From an uncultured Clostridia bacterium (lineage in GTDB: Bacteria > Bacillota > Clostridia > Oscillospirales > Ruminococcaceae): a stretch of 64,000 nucleotides of DNA. Position 1 is the first letter of the stretch, and each line of letters begins with the position of its first letter. The DNA lies in the NCBI GenBank assembly GCA_947589355.1, contig CANPZC010000010.1, forward strand, positions 1 through 64,000, written 5' to 3'. Below the pieces are notes generated by a model, which saw nothing but the letters and a program-made list of their open reading frames with translations, did no database searches and was not told the origin of the DNA. Below are positions 33,298-41,811 of this stretch, piece after piece. Made by a program: the position numbers and the translations under genes.

Positions 33298-34323
33298 TCA
33301 GAACTGATCCAAAAATCTTACATCGTTTTCGTAGAGCATTCTCATGTCTTTTATCTGGAAATTGCCCATAGTGAGCCTTTCAAGACCTATGCCGAACGCA
33401 AAACCGCTGTATATCTCGGGGTCGATGCCGCAGTTTTCAAGCACTTTCGGGTGTACCATTCCTGCACCTAAAAGCTCAATGTATCCCTCATTTTTGCACA
33501 TAGGGCAGCCTGCGCCGTGGCAGTTGTAGCACATAAGGTCAACTTCCGCCGACGGCTCCGTGTACGGGAAGTGATGCGGTCTTAAACGAATTTTAGTGTC
33601 CTCGCCGTAAATGCGCTTCATCAAAAGCTCCAGAGTGCCTTTCAGGTCAGCCATCGTAACGCCCTTGTCGATGACCAGCCCCTCTACCTGATGAAACAGC
33701 GGCGAGTGTGTCGCGTCTATCGTGTCCGAGCGGTAGACCCTGCCCGGAGATATTATCCTTATCGGCGGCTTGTTTTTCTCCATAACGCGCACCTGCACCG
33801 ACGACGTCTGCGTTCTTAAAAGCACGCTGTCGCTGATGTAGAATGTGTCCTGCGTGTCGCGCGCAGGGTGGTGCGGCGGCATATTCAGCGCCTCAAAGCA
33901 GTAGTAGTCTTTCTCAACTTCCGGGCCCTCAACTATCTCAAACCCCATGCCGAGGAATATCTCCTCAACCTGCTCGAGTGTCTTGTTCAACGGGTGAAGC
34001 TTTCCCACGCGCGGTGCTTTTCCGGGCATGGTAACGTCAATGGTCTCTTCCTTGATGCGCCTAGCCTCCAAAAGCTCTTTTAGCTGCGCACCCCTTTCGG
34101 AAACAGCGTTTTCAATGTCAGCCCTCACCTTGTTTGCCAACTGACCCATCTGGGGTCGCTCATCAGCCGAAAGACCGCCCATTTGTTTCAGTATCGCGGT
34201 AAGCTCGCCTTTTTTGCCTAGGAATTTAACTCTCACATCTTCAAGAGCCTTGCCGTCCGCAGCAGCTTCCAAAGCCTCTTTCGCAGCAGCCTCTATCCTT
34301 TCAAGATCTTCCCTCATGCTCAT
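33298..34323 (-). CDS. pheS: Phenylalanine--tRNA ligase alpha subunit
   Basis: 341 residues. N-terminal coiled coil (MREDLERIEAAAKEALEAAA), class II motif 2 region LLRTQTSSVQVRVM and motif 3 GFAFGIGLERLTMGNF. HLMPPHHPARDTQDTFY-type active-site loop is present as NMPPHHPARDTQDTFY. Full length. No T-box leader was found upstream; the 5' region is occupied by repeats. Confidence 0.96.
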   Translation of the reverse strand: MSMREDLERIEAAAKEALEAAADGKALEDVRVKFLGKKGELTAILKQMGGLSADERPQMGQLANKVRADIENAVSERGAQLKELLEARRIKEETIDVTMPGKAPRVGKLHPLNKTLEQVEEIFLGMGFEIVEGPEVEKDYYCFEALNMPPHHPARDTQDTFYISDSVLLRTQTSSVQVRVMEKNKPPIRIISPGRVYRSDTIDATHSPLFHQVEGLVIDKGVTMADLKGTLELLMKRIYGEDTKIRLRPHHFPYTEPSAEVDLMCYNCHGAGCPMCKNEGYIELLGAGMVHPKVLENCGIDPEIYSGFAFGIGLERLTMGNFQIKDMRMLYENDVRFLDQF

Positions 34324-34473
34324 AGAATATCCCTCTTATCTTAAAAATTGTTTTCAAAATGTTGTTGTTTGCGCTTCCGCGCAGCCTGCGGAGCTGTTCA
34401 CCGCCCCACCTTATTTTGGTTATACCCTAATTTTGAGTGGGCTAATACTTTCGCGCACTTTTTGCGAGGGGCA

Positions 34474-34552
34474 GCGGTCGCGAGCGACCGCGTGAAGAAT
34501 TGGGCAACAATATATAAAAGCCCAATTCTTCTGCACTTCACTTCGTGAAGTG
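34474..34552 (+). repeat. Three-hairpin cassette inserted in module A
   Basis: GCGGTCGC/GCGACCGC (34474-34491), GAAGAATTGGGC/GCCCAATTCTTC (34494-34531) and CACTTCAC/GTGAAGTG (34534-34552) follow one another. The first two recur in inverted order at 45286-45349 with different but still paired stem tips. Confidence 0.75.
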
Positions 34553-34854
34553 TGCCATAGGGATTATAGGGGGGTAAATAAGACCGGCAGGGCGCGCAAG
34601 GCTCCACAGCGTCTGCAAGCAGCCGCCTCAAAAACAGTCCGGTGTACTGTTTTTCAATGAGAGCAGCAGTAGTAAACGACCGCTGTTCCCAAACAGGAAC
34701 GCTGCTCCTGCAAGAGAGAGCCTCCCTTGCTGTAGCGCAACGCTCTATTTCCGCGTTCCATTCTGGAACGCCGTACAATGTGAAAAAGCTCTAATAAAAC
34801 AAATCTATAGACTATCCCTATCCACTATCTTCTCAACAAAAGAATATCTGGAGG

Positions 34855-35560
34855 AATATTCTGCCAGCTGCTTCTCTATCAGGGCGGTTTGTGGGTGGGC
34901 TACTAGAGGCTAGAAGCAAGAACGCACCGCCATAACCTTGCACGCTCCGTTCTCTCACACCCTACTACCTAAAAACACTTCTCCCCCTCGTGCCGCTGGA
35001 AGAATATTCTACCAGCCACTTCTCTTTGGGGCAACATATGGATTGGGAATATATAATAGGTGTAATTATTTTAAAATCTCGCGGCAAAAGCCGTATTTTT
35101 ATCAATAATACGAGCCACATCACGCCGCACTCTCTACACCCTACCCCAACTAACCGGAGCTACTCACCCCTACGCACCGCTGGAAGAATATTCTACCAGC
35201 TACTTCTCTATCAGGGCGGTTTGTGGGTGGGCTACTAGAGGCTAGAAGCAAGAACGCACCGCCATAACCTTGCACGTTCCGTTCTCTCACACCCTACTAC
35301 CTAAAAACACTTCTCCCCCTCGCACCGCTGGAAGAATATTCTGCCAGCCACTTCTCTTTGTGGCAGCATTTGGGCTGGGCATATATAACAAGTGTAATTA
35401 TTTTAAAATCTCGCGGCAAAAGCCGTATTTTTATCAATAATACGAGTCACATCACGCCGCACTCACTACACCCTACCCCAACTACTGAAGCAACTCATCG
35501 CCCACGCCGCTGGAAGAATATTCTGCCAGCGATTTCTCTTTTGGGGCGGTTTGTGGGTGG
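34855..35560 (+). repeat. Tandem direct repeat with 332-bp period
   Basis: The string AGGGCGGTTTGTGGGTGGGC recurs at 34881 and 35213, and the intervening sequence (TTGCACG, CTCTCACACCCTACTACC, AATCTCGCGGCAAAAGCCG) repeats in the same order with few changes. A third partial unit ends near 35560. Confidence 0.8.
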
Positions 35561-35822
35561 GGATATATTATGATCTTAGAAAGACCATATAATTCGCAGT
35601 ACAAATAAATCCACACTTCTTGCCTCTTGCCTCTATCTGAACCGCAGAAATGACAAGTACGCGCAAAATTCGCAAAACCGTTTCTAGCCTCTAACCTCTA
35701 ACTTCTTACCTCTAATAGGCGTAAGCCGCACCTTAACTCTAAACTATTCGTTATTCATTATTCACTATTTACTAATTCTGCCTCTGACATCTATTCTCTT
35801 ATAACTTTGGTTCAAACTTTAT

Positions 35823-35850
35823 CGCCCTCTATTAGCAGAGGGCGGTTTTA
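35823..35850 (-). terminator. Terminator of the cpsB-like gene
   Basis: GCCCTC pairs with GAGGGC around a TATTAGCA loop, directly after the stop codon at 35852. The T-rich tail is stronger on the plus strand. Confidence 0.55.
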
Positions 35851-35851
35851 T

Positions 35852-36577
35852 TTATATATCCAATATCTCGTCAACATCGCAGTTTTCCGCTATCATTTCG
35901 GAAGAGCGCATTATCCTCTCAAACGCATCGCGGCCCAGCTTTCTTTTCAGTATCGAAATACCCTCGTCCAAAAGCGCGTAACCACGTTCTATCCTGTGAT
36001 AATCAGTACCCAAAGCCTGCACGCAGCCGTGTTTTATAAAATTCATGCAGCGATGCCTGTCGCCCATTTTTCTCAGCGATGTGCAGTTTATCTGTCCCAG
36101 AACGTTCTCGCCCTCCATAAGGCGCAAAACTTCCTCCTCTTTGTTCGCCACCAGATACCTCTCAATGTGCGCTATCAGAACTTTTATGCCGTTCATCTCC
36201 GCAATGTCTGCAACACCGTCATAAATGTTCTGTGAAAAATGAATGTACGGCATCTCCAGCAGCACAAAGTCTGTTCCCTCAAGCTTTAACTTTTCCAGAA
36301 CATCTCTTGTAAGCAAACTGCGCGACATCAACACTTCCGCGCCCATTTTCAGCTTCGGGTGGTGCGGTTTCAGGTAAGGCACAAGCTTTCCGTAAGCCTG
36401 CCTGCGCCGCTCCAGAAATTTTTCCACCGACATTTCGTGCGGATAGAAATGCGGCGTGCAGTAAACCAAGTCCACGCCCGTTTCCGACATCATATCCAGT
36501 ATCTTTATGCTTTCTTCAATGTTCTTCGCACCGTCATCAATGGCAGGCAGTATGTGTGAGTGAAAATCTACCAGCAT
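35852..36577 (-). CDS. cpsB: PHP-family tyrosine-protein phosphatase (CpsB/YwqE-like)
   Basis: 241 residues from the ATG at 36577 (GGAGGG nine bases upstream). MLVDFHSHILPAIDDGAKN holds the metal-binding HxH of the PHP domain; further ligands are in LVYCTPHFYPHEMS, IAHIERY and LGTDYHRIERG. The family dephosphorylates the CpsD-type tyrosine kinase and so tunes polysaccharide synthesis. Its start lies within 40 bases of the kinase stop, in the same operon. Confidence 0.9.
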   Translation of the reverse strand: MLVDFHSHILPAIDDGAKNIEESIKILDMMSETGVDLVYCTPHFYPHEMSVEKFLERRRQAYGKLVPYLKPHHPKLKMGAEVLMSRSLLTRDVLEKLKLEGTDFVLLEMPYIHFSQNIYDGVADIAEMNGIKVLIAHIERYLVANKEEEVLRLMEGENVLGQINCTSLRKMGDRHRCMNFIKHGCVQALGTDYHRIERGYALLDEGISILKRKLGRDAFERIMRSSEMIAENCDVDEILDI

Positions 36578-36611
36578 ATCACATCGCCCTCCGTTTGCTG
36601 TGTCAGCTGTG

Positions 36612-37421
36612 TCAGCCCTCTCTGCTCTCTCTGTTTTCGTTCTCTCCGTAATAGTCGCCGTACTTGCCATACTTTCCGTATTTACCGTATCTTCCGTAGT
36701 ATCCGCCTCTTGAATCCGCGCGGCATATCGTCTTTATAAACCCGAGCATTTTGCCATTTGCCATGTTTATCTGCGTTATAGCCTGCTGAACATCTGAATA
36801 CTTCGTGTAATTATCTCTTATAACAAGTATGAAGCCTGCCGCAATAGGCGCAAGCAAAAGCGCGTCAGATACCACATTTACAGGCGGCATATCAACAAAA
36901 ATATAATCATAGTGTCCGCCCAGAATATCTATCAGCTGCTTCATGTTCTCACTTCCCAGAAGCTCCACAGGGTTGGGCGGTATAGGCCCTGCCGTAATAA
37001 TGTCAAGGTTGTCCCTTATGTTGCTTCTGATCGCCTCAGCCACCGTGCACATACCGCTAAGCACCATAGAAAGTCCCGTGTTCTTGTCCAGCTTGAAAAG
37101 CTTGTTTACAAAAGGCTTTCTCATATCGCCGTCAATAAGCAGTACCTTTGCGCCCGTCATCGCGAAAGTTATCGCCAGATTTACAGTCGTCGTGGTCTTT
37201 GCCTCCGACGGATTAGAAGACGTTACCGCAATGACCTTGTTCGGGCTGGAAGCTATCGAAAACATAATATTAGTTCTTGCCAGCTTGTAAGCCTCCGCAA
37301 TAACGAACTTCGTGTTCTCTCCCAGAATATGGCTTCTCGCAACGTGTACCGACGTTCTCAGCGGATCGTCTTTTTGATTTTTCTTCTTTGAATTTCTCAT
37401 GCCGTTCATAAGACTGCTCAT
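36612..37421 (-). CDS. cpsD: BY-kinase, CpsD/CapB-type tyrosine kinase
   Basis: 269 residues. ITSSNP-type Walker A appears as VTSSNPSEAKTTTTVNLA, where the usual GEGKS/T is replaced by SEAKT; Walker A' VLLIDGDMRKP and Walker B YIFVDMPP are normal. The C-terminus is a Tyr cluster (YYGRYGKYGKYGKYGDYYG), the autophosphorylation tail of this family. It pairs with the CpsC-like membrane adaptor at 37441. Confidence 0.9.
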   Translation of the reverse strand: MSSLMNGMRNSKKKNQKDDPLRTSVHVARSHILGENTKFVIAEAYKLARTNIMFSIASSPNKVIAVTSSNPSEAKTTTTVNLAITFAMTGAKVLLIDGDMRKPFVNKLFKLDKNTGLSMVLSGMCTVAEAIRSNIRDNLDIITAGPIPPNPVELLGSENMKQLIDILGGHYDYIFVDMPPVNVVSDALLLAPIAAGFILVIRDNYTKYSDVQQAITQINMANGKMLGFIKTICRADSRGGYYGRYGKYGKYGKYGDYYGENENRESREG

Positions 37422-37440
37422 ATATTCCGCTCTCCGTTTC

Positions 37441-38154
37441 TCACTTTATATCTGCATCAAAGTCCATTATCTCCGCAATAAGCGGCGCACCGTACATATC
37501 CATAAGGTTGTCGGTAGGCTTTATCTTCGTGTCGCAAATGTCTATAATAACAATTATGGCGCATATCAGCACAAATCCTGCCAAAAAGCCTATAAGAATG
37601 TTCTTTTTAAGGTTTGGCGAAGACGGTTCTTCCGGGAAAGTCGCCGCCGATATCATCTGAACAGAACCTACCTTGACTATCTCCCTGTACACGCTGTCAG
37701 CATTAGCCACCAAAGCCGTTGCAACTATCTGAGATATCTCGGGGCTTTCACTCACAACGTCCACCACCATTACCTGGTTGTTGTCGGGCGAGGTTATGTT
37801 TATCATCTCAACGATCTCTTCGTTCTTGAAAAGATACCCCGCGCCCGTCAGCGTTTCCTGAAGTTTAGCGATCATCGAGTCGCTCGTAAATACTCTCTGG
37901 CATACCTGCACCAGCGAAGCCGAAGCCGCAACGTCGCTCGAAGAAATAGCCGAGTTCTGCGCCTCGGGATCTTTGTTCTGAACGAACATCTGCGCTGTCG
38001 AAGTGTACTTTTTGTCAATACCTATCTTTGTAAAAATGCCTACCGCCGCCGCGCATATCACCGATACGAACAGTATCAGCCATATCCTGTCCAGCAGACC
38101 CAGAAGCAGCATTTTCAGGTCAATGGTCTTTTCATCATTTTCCATGTTCTCCAT
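37441..38154 (-). CDS. cpsC: Wzz-domain polysaccharide co-polymerase (CpsC/CapA-like)
   Basis: 237 residues: helix IWLILFVSVICAAAVGIF near the N-terminus, an extracellular Wzz domain (YTSTAQMFVQNKD ... VVSESPEISQIVATALVANA) and a second helix (NILIGFLAGFVLICAIIVII), ending in a short cytoplasmic tail that activates the BY-kinase. A GGAGG is 12 bases before the ATG. No glycosyltransferase or flippase gene is linked. Confidence 0.9.
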   Translation of the reverse strand: MENMENDEKTIDLKMLLLGLLDRIWLILFVSVICAAAVGIFTKIGIDKKYTSTAQMFVQNKDPEAQNSAISSSDVAASASLVQVCQRVFTSDSMIAKLQETLTGAGYLFKNEEIVEMINITSPDNNQVMVVDVVSESPEISQIVATALVANADSVYREIVKVGSVQMISAATFPEEPSSPNLKKNILIGFLAGFVLICAIIVIIDICDTKIKPTDNLMDMYGAPLIAEIMDFDADIK

Positions 38155-38220
38155 AAAAGAACGACCCCTCCTAAAGGCTTTAATTATCTGTAATACTTAC
38201 AAAAGCACAGACTACCTATT

Positions 38221-38249
38221 ATTATAACATTTTCAGTTCCGCTTGTCAA
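38221..38249 (-). promoter_or_regulatory. Promoter of the cpsC-cpsD-cpsB operon
   Basis: Minus strand TTGACA (38249-38244), 17-base spacer, TATAAT (38226-38221), about 65 bases before the first start codon. Confidence 0.8.
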
Positions 38250-38893
38250 CCACGACCGACAAAATTTTTACCGCAGTCGCATTCACCTTTCAGAGGGCAG
38301 CCCTCGCAGTGCGTTTTTCTCGCCGTGCATACCTCTCTGCCAAAATTTACCAGCCTGTGGCAAAAGTCCGAAGACTTCTCGGGCGGCAGTATCTTCCTCA
38401 GCTGCTCCTCCACCTTTGCAGGCTCTTTCGAGTCCACCAGCCCCAAACGGTTGCAAATGCGTATGCAGTGTGTGTCAGTCACCACCGCAGGCTTGTGAAA
38501 AACGTCCCCCATGATAAGGTTCGCGGTCTTCCTGCCAATGCCCGAAAGTGTCGTCAGCTGCTCTATCGTATCGGGTATCTCGCCGCCGAAGTCTTCCATT
38601 ATCTGCCTGCACATAGTAACAATAGATAGCGCCTTTGTCTTGTAAAGTCCGCACGGCATAATAATGCGCTCTATGTCACTCACGTCAGCTTTAGCAAAAT
38701 CCTCAATACTGCGATATTTTTCAAACAGTTCTTTCGTTACTATGTTTACGCGCGCGTCCGTGCATTGCGCCGAAAGCCTCCCTGCAATCATCAACTCATG
38801 CGGCTTTTTGTATGTAAGCGAGCACTGCGCCTCAGGGTAGTATTCCTCCAGCAGCGTGCATATGCGCTCCGCTTTCTTTTTCAAGTCTTTCAT
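38246..38893 (-). CDS. nth: Endonuclease III
   Basis: 215 residues from the ATG at 38893 (GGAG eight bases upstream). Base-excision-repair glycosylase/AP lyase. Helix-hairpin-helix LSGIGRKTANLIMG with the catalytic Lys, catalytic Asp in VVTDTHCIRI, and the iron-sulfur loop C-x6/7-C-x2-C-x5-C (VCTARKTHCEGCPLKGECD). The gene's end overlaps the -35 box of the cpsC promoter. Confidence 0.94.
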   Translation of the reverse strand: MKDLKKKAERICTLLEEYYPEAQCSLTYKKPHELMIAGRLSAQCTDARVNIVTKELFEKYRSIEDFAKADVSDIERIIMPCGLYKTKALSIVTMCRQIMEDFGGEIPDTIEQLTTLSGIGRKTANLIMGDVFHKPAVVTDTHCIRICNRLGLVDSKEPAKVEEQLRKILPPEKSSDFCHRLVNFGREVCTARKTHCEGCPLKGECDCGKNFVGRG

Positions 38894-38915
38894 AGTATTT
38901 TCTCCACCTATATAT

Positions 38916-39212
38916 CTATATATTTTTCCCGTAGTATGCAATTATGTGGCGTTTTTCGCCGCCGCTGAAGCCCTTGATGTCGCACCCGTTTCCGCTCATC
39001 AGCTGCGCCGCCGTTATGCCTTTTATCTCGCACCTGAATACTTCCTTGCCGTCGCATACTATAACCAGTTCTCCGCCTGCGACCGATGCACCCCCACTTC
39101 CGCCAAGAGTTATCTCCTCACCATTTGAGCGTTCTATCACTCTGCTAAGGCGTTTGCTGCATAGGTCTTCCACCTGCTGCGGTATAACAGTTTTCTTTGA
39201 AAATATGCCCAT
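38916..39212 (-). CDS. Small conserved-looking protein, function unknown
   Basis: 98 residues from the ATG at 39212 (GGAGG seven bases upstream). It begins MGIFSKKTVIPQQVEDLCSK and has a Gly/Ser-rich centre (LGGSGGASVAGGELVIVCDG), ending in IIAYYGKNI. It overlaps the maf stop region and lies 22 bases before nth, so it is part of a maf-orf-nth string. No family recognised. Confidence 0.7.
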   Translation of the reverse strand: MGIFSKKTVIPQQVEDLCSKRLSRVIERSNGEEITLGGSGGASVAGGELVIVCDGKEVFRCEIKGITAAQLMSGNGCDIKGFSGGEKRHIIAYYGKNI

Positions 39213-39214
39213 TT

Positions 39215-39799
39215 TCAAACCTCCGTCTCTTTTATAAGAGAAATTATCTCGGTACGAAGTCTCGCTATCGGCAAACCCACCACGTTGAAAAAATCGCCGT
39301 CTATCTTCTCCACAAATAACGCGCCATACCCCTGTATTCCGTATGCGCCTGCCTTGTCAAACGGCTCGCCCGTCGCTAAGTATGCGCAAATATCGCTGTC
39401 CGTCATGGGGCAGAAAGTAACGCTTGTCCTCTGCGAAAACGAGCGTTTTTCACCCTTGTATCTGAGCGCAACACCGCTCACCACATCATGCGTTGCGCCA
39501 GAGAGCTTTTCCAGCATACACCGCGCATCAGCCTCATCATGCGGCTTGCCCAGTATCTCACCACCTATGATGACTACCGTGTCGCAGGCTATCACAAGCC
39601 CCGAAGAAGAAATAGCATCAGCCTTTTTTGAGGCGATAAGCTCAGCCGCCAAAAACGGGTCAACGCCCGTGGGTATAGCCTCGTCAATGTCCGCAGGTCG
39701 CACCAGAAAGTCGGGGAAAAGAAAGCGTAAAAGCTCTCTCCTCCTCGGCGACTGCGAAGCAAGGACTACTTCGTCTTCAAACTGTATAAAGTTGGACAT
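39215..39799 (-). CDS. maf: Maf-family nucleotide pyrophosphatase
   Basis: 194 residues. VVLASQSPRRRELL (the SxxR substrate-binding motif), then VIACDTVVIIGGEILGKP and the catalytic DKAGAYGIQGYGALFVEKI match Maf proteins, which hydrolyse non-canonical or modified nucleoside triphosphates and influence septum formation. Full length. Confidence 0.93.
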   Translation of the reverse strand: MSNFIQFEDEVVLASQSPRRRELLRFLFPDFLVRPADIDEAIPTGVDPFLAAELIASKKADAISSSGLVIACDTVVIIGGEILGKPHDEADARCMLEKLSGATHDVVSGVALRYKGEKRSFSQRTSVTFCPMTDSDICAYLATGEPFDKAGAYGIQGYGALFVEKIDGDFFNVVGLPIARLRTEIISLIKETEV

Positions 39800-39835
39800 A
39801 ATGTAATACTCCTTTAATAATATTTATTATAATAT

Positions 39836-40325
39836 CGCTGCTTACGCAGCACCCTGCGGAGCTGTTCAACGCTCCACTTTACTTTAGCTTTCTTTTCATT
39901 TTGAGTGTGCTAATGTTTTTGTGCGTTTCTCATCGAGGGGGAAACCACAGGGATTATAGGGGGTAAATAAGACCGGCAGGGCGCGCGTTTTACCCCCTAC
40001 CCTAAGGTTTCCCCCTCGAGCTTCCTCTTCCTTATCCACACCCTCGAACACGCGCTGAGCCTTGGTGGTATTTCGCGACCTCTTCACTCGGAACTTCGTT
40101 GCTTTGTGGAGGAGGCTAAAGAGATAAATACGCATCAGTTTCGTTTGCAAGGCAAAAGAGGTCAGTAGTGCGGGAATTAGATTTGAAACGTACTGCGAAA
40201 AACTCGCAGTACAGACAAGCCCAAATTTCTTGCTTCTTGCCTCTTATAAACCGCAGGTATGGAAATCTACCGCAAGAGTTGTAAAAAGCATTTCTAACCT
40301 CTAACCTCTAACCTCTAACTTCTGA
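39836..40325 (+). repeat. Module A joined to module C
   Basis: The left end GCTGCTTACGCAGC matches the terminal repeat of the 7198 element. Module A runs to about 40200 with hairpin CGAGGGGGAAACC/GGTTTCCCCCTCG. Module B is missing and module C (TTGCTTCTTGCCTC, CTAACCTCTAACCTCTAACC) follows directly and provides the last codons of the peptidase gene at 40308. No gene in 39800-40307. Confidence 0.7.
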
Positions 40326-40871
40326 TAGATATTCCTCCAACGTCACATCTCTGTTCCCTATCCTCTGCGCGTCATACGGCCCAACATATCTGTAATGCCA
40401 CGGCTCGTATATGTACCCCGTAATATCCTCTTTTCCCCTCGGGTAGCGCAGTATAAAACCGTAGTTCGCCGCATTGCGCTGTAACCACTCAAACTGCGCC
40501 GTGTCTTCAAAACTCTCAAATACATCATAGTCTTCGGGCGTAACTATGTCAGCCGCCAAACCTAAGTTGTGCTCGCTCTCGTAAGGCTTCGCAACGTTTA
40601 TTTCCGTTTCTTTCACCGCATCTTCGTAACTCATGCCGCCCTCAACACGCTGCCGAACGCTCCTGTCAAATACCTCGCGCTGATACTCAGGGCTTCTGTA
40701 ACCTGATAACAGCTTCAGCTCTATCCCGTCGCGCGCCGCCGCCTCAAACATCTGCCGCAGCATATATGCCGCCGTCTTTTCCAGCTGTACGCCATTCACA
40801 TCTTCCAAAGTTATTTCCAAGTCTTTCGGCATGGGTCTGCCCTTGCCCACAAGTCTCAGATAGTCAGTCAT
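40308..40871 (-). CDS. D,D-carboxypeptidase, VanY/M15B family
   Basis: 187 residues. SEHNLGLAADI (SxHxxGxAxD) and EPWHYRYVG (ExxWH) are the zinc and catalytic motifs of the M15B family, which trims D-Ala from peptidoglycan stems; LSGYRSPEYQREVF is also conserved. There is no signal peptide or membrane anchor: the N-terminus is MTDYLRLVGKGRPMPK. The last residues YLSEVRG derive from repeat module C. It may be a cytoplasmic form, or the export signal was lost. Confidence 0.87.
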   Translation of the reverse strand: MTDYLRLVGKGRPMPKDLEITLEDVNGVQLEKTAAYMLRQMFEAAARDGIELKLLSGYRSPEYQREVFDRSVRQRVEGGMSYEDAVKETEINVAKPYESEHNLGLAADIVTPEDYDVFESFEDTAQFEWLQRNAANYGFILRYPRGKEDITGYIYEPWHYRYVGPYDAQRIGNRDVTLEEYLSEVRG

Positions 40872-40898
40872 AGTGCTTCCCCCATATATTTAATAGTT

Positions 40899-41090
40899 AG
40901 CAGTGGAGAGCCGAACCCGAGCCGCCTCAAAGCCCCACGGGGCGAGGTGCGAAGCAGTTTTTGCAGAGCAGATTTGCGTCAAGACTAGGCGACCGACCGC
41001 AGGCATACTTTGTGTATGGCAAGGGAGGGCAACAACGTATTGGCGAAAAGATGCCTGCAAAAACCGACTTGGGCGAGGCGATCCACTGCT
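40899..41090. mobile_element. 192-bp MITE-like element with AGCAGTGGA terminal inverted repeats
   Basis: AGCAGTGGA at 40899-40907 and TCCACTGCT at 41082-41090 are perfect inverted ends. Inside, GCAGTTTTTGCAG and CTGCAAAAACC form a second inverted pair, and GGGCGAGG occurs near both ends. No open frame is credible. The outer 30 bases (40899-40928) recur inverted at 54459-54488. Confidence 0.6.
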
Positions 41091-41110
41091 GTATAATATG
41101 CAGAAAGCAA

Positions 41111-41136
41111 AAAGTCGGAACATACGCTCCGACCTT
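41111..41136 (-). terminator. Terminator of the SH3-domain protein gene
   Basis: TCGGA pairs with TCCGA within AAAGTCGGA...TCCGACCTTT, followed on the minus strand by TTTTTGC. Confidence 0.7.
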
Positions 41137-41147
41137 TGTTTGACCTG

Positions 41148-41630
41148 TCAGCTTATAGGCGACTGCGATATGTAGTCTTTGTATACGTAACCCTGCTCGC
41201 CGTTGTATTCAAGCAGATACCAGCCGTTCTCCTCGCCTTTCACTACCGCGCTGTCACCCACCGGTATAATGCCGCCCTTAACGCCGTCCCAGCCTGCCGT
41301 AGAGCGCAAGTATACCGAAGTGTTAAGATAAACCGTGCCGCCGGTGTTTTCATTCGTCGTGGTAGTAGAGCCCGGCGTAGTCACCACACCTTGCGAGGGC
41401 GTAGTAGTCTGCGCAGGCACATCAACGCCGCCGTTCGTTATAGAGGGAGTCTCGGCAGTGTTGGCAGTGTAAGTCTTGCTCGTGCCCGTGCCGAGTACCG
41501 TGCTTGATGACTGCCGCGTGTTCTCGGGGAACAGCTGCTGCGCGATAACAACAATGATGATGACCACCACCAAAGTGATGACCGCCACCGCCAGACCACC
41601 GATCAATTTATTCTGATCAACTTTAGCCAT
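41148..41630 (-). CDS. Membrane-anchored bacterial SH3-domain protein
   Basis: 160 residues from the ATG at 41630. Short cytoplasmic N-terminus (MAKVDQNK), one helix (LIGGLAVAVITLVVVIIIVV), a Thr/Ser-rich extracellular linker, and a C-terminal SH3-like domain (VYLNTSVYLRSTAGWDG, AVVKGEENGWYLLEYNG, GYVYKDYI). Such domains bind peptidoglycan. The gene stands alone with its own promoter and terminator. Confidence 0.85.
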   Translation of the reverse strand: MAKVDQNKLIGGLAVAVITLVVVIIIVVIAQQLFPENTRQSSSTVLGTGTSKTYTANTAETPSITNGGVDVPAQTTTPSQGVVTTPGSTTTTNENTGGTVYLNTSVYLRSTAGWDGVKGGIIPVGDSAVVKGEENGWYLLEYNGEQGYVYKDYISQSPIS

Positions 41631-41706
41631 AATGTTATACCTTGACCCGAAAAGGGATTCCTTTCTTTGTGAGTAAATGTGTATATCTGTCTCCACATTT
41701 AATTTT

Positions 41707-41735
41707 ATTATAATACTAACGAAAATATTTGTCAA
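41707..41735 (-). promoter_or_regulatory. Promoter of the SH3-domain protein gene
   Basis: Minus strand TTGACA (41735-41730), 17-base spacer, TATAAT (41712-41707). Confidence 0.8.
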
Positions 41736-41811
41736 GAGAAAATGTGACGTAATTCTTTATATTTTCTTAAAAATCAGCATTATAGCCCACACCGCGGTGT
41801 TTGTGTGTATA

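Larger units (their letters stand above)
34367..35790 (+). repeat. 1.4-kb repeat cluster upstream of pheS (modules A, B, C, D and E)
   Basis: It opens with the element end TTTGCGCTTCCGCGC at 34367. Module A is interrupted at 34472 by an 85-base cassette of three hairpins (34474-34552) and resumes at 34554. Then come E-type hairpins (34600-34795), a 332-bp unit in tandem (34855 onward) with five AGAATATTCT palindromes, module C (35605-35720) and module D (35725-35790). No gene is supported in this stretch. Confidence 0.7.

Noticed and set aside
34849-35560. CRISPR array
   Set aside because: The units are 332 bp long with no uniform short repeats and spacers, and no cas genes are present.
34324-35850. 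T-box leader for pheS
   Set aside because: No T-box sequence or specifier stem was found on the minus strand; the region is repeats.
40899-41090. tRNA gene suggested by GGGTTCGGCTCTCCA-like sequence
   Set aside because: No acceptor, D or anticodon arms can be formed; the segment is the end of an inverted-repeat element.
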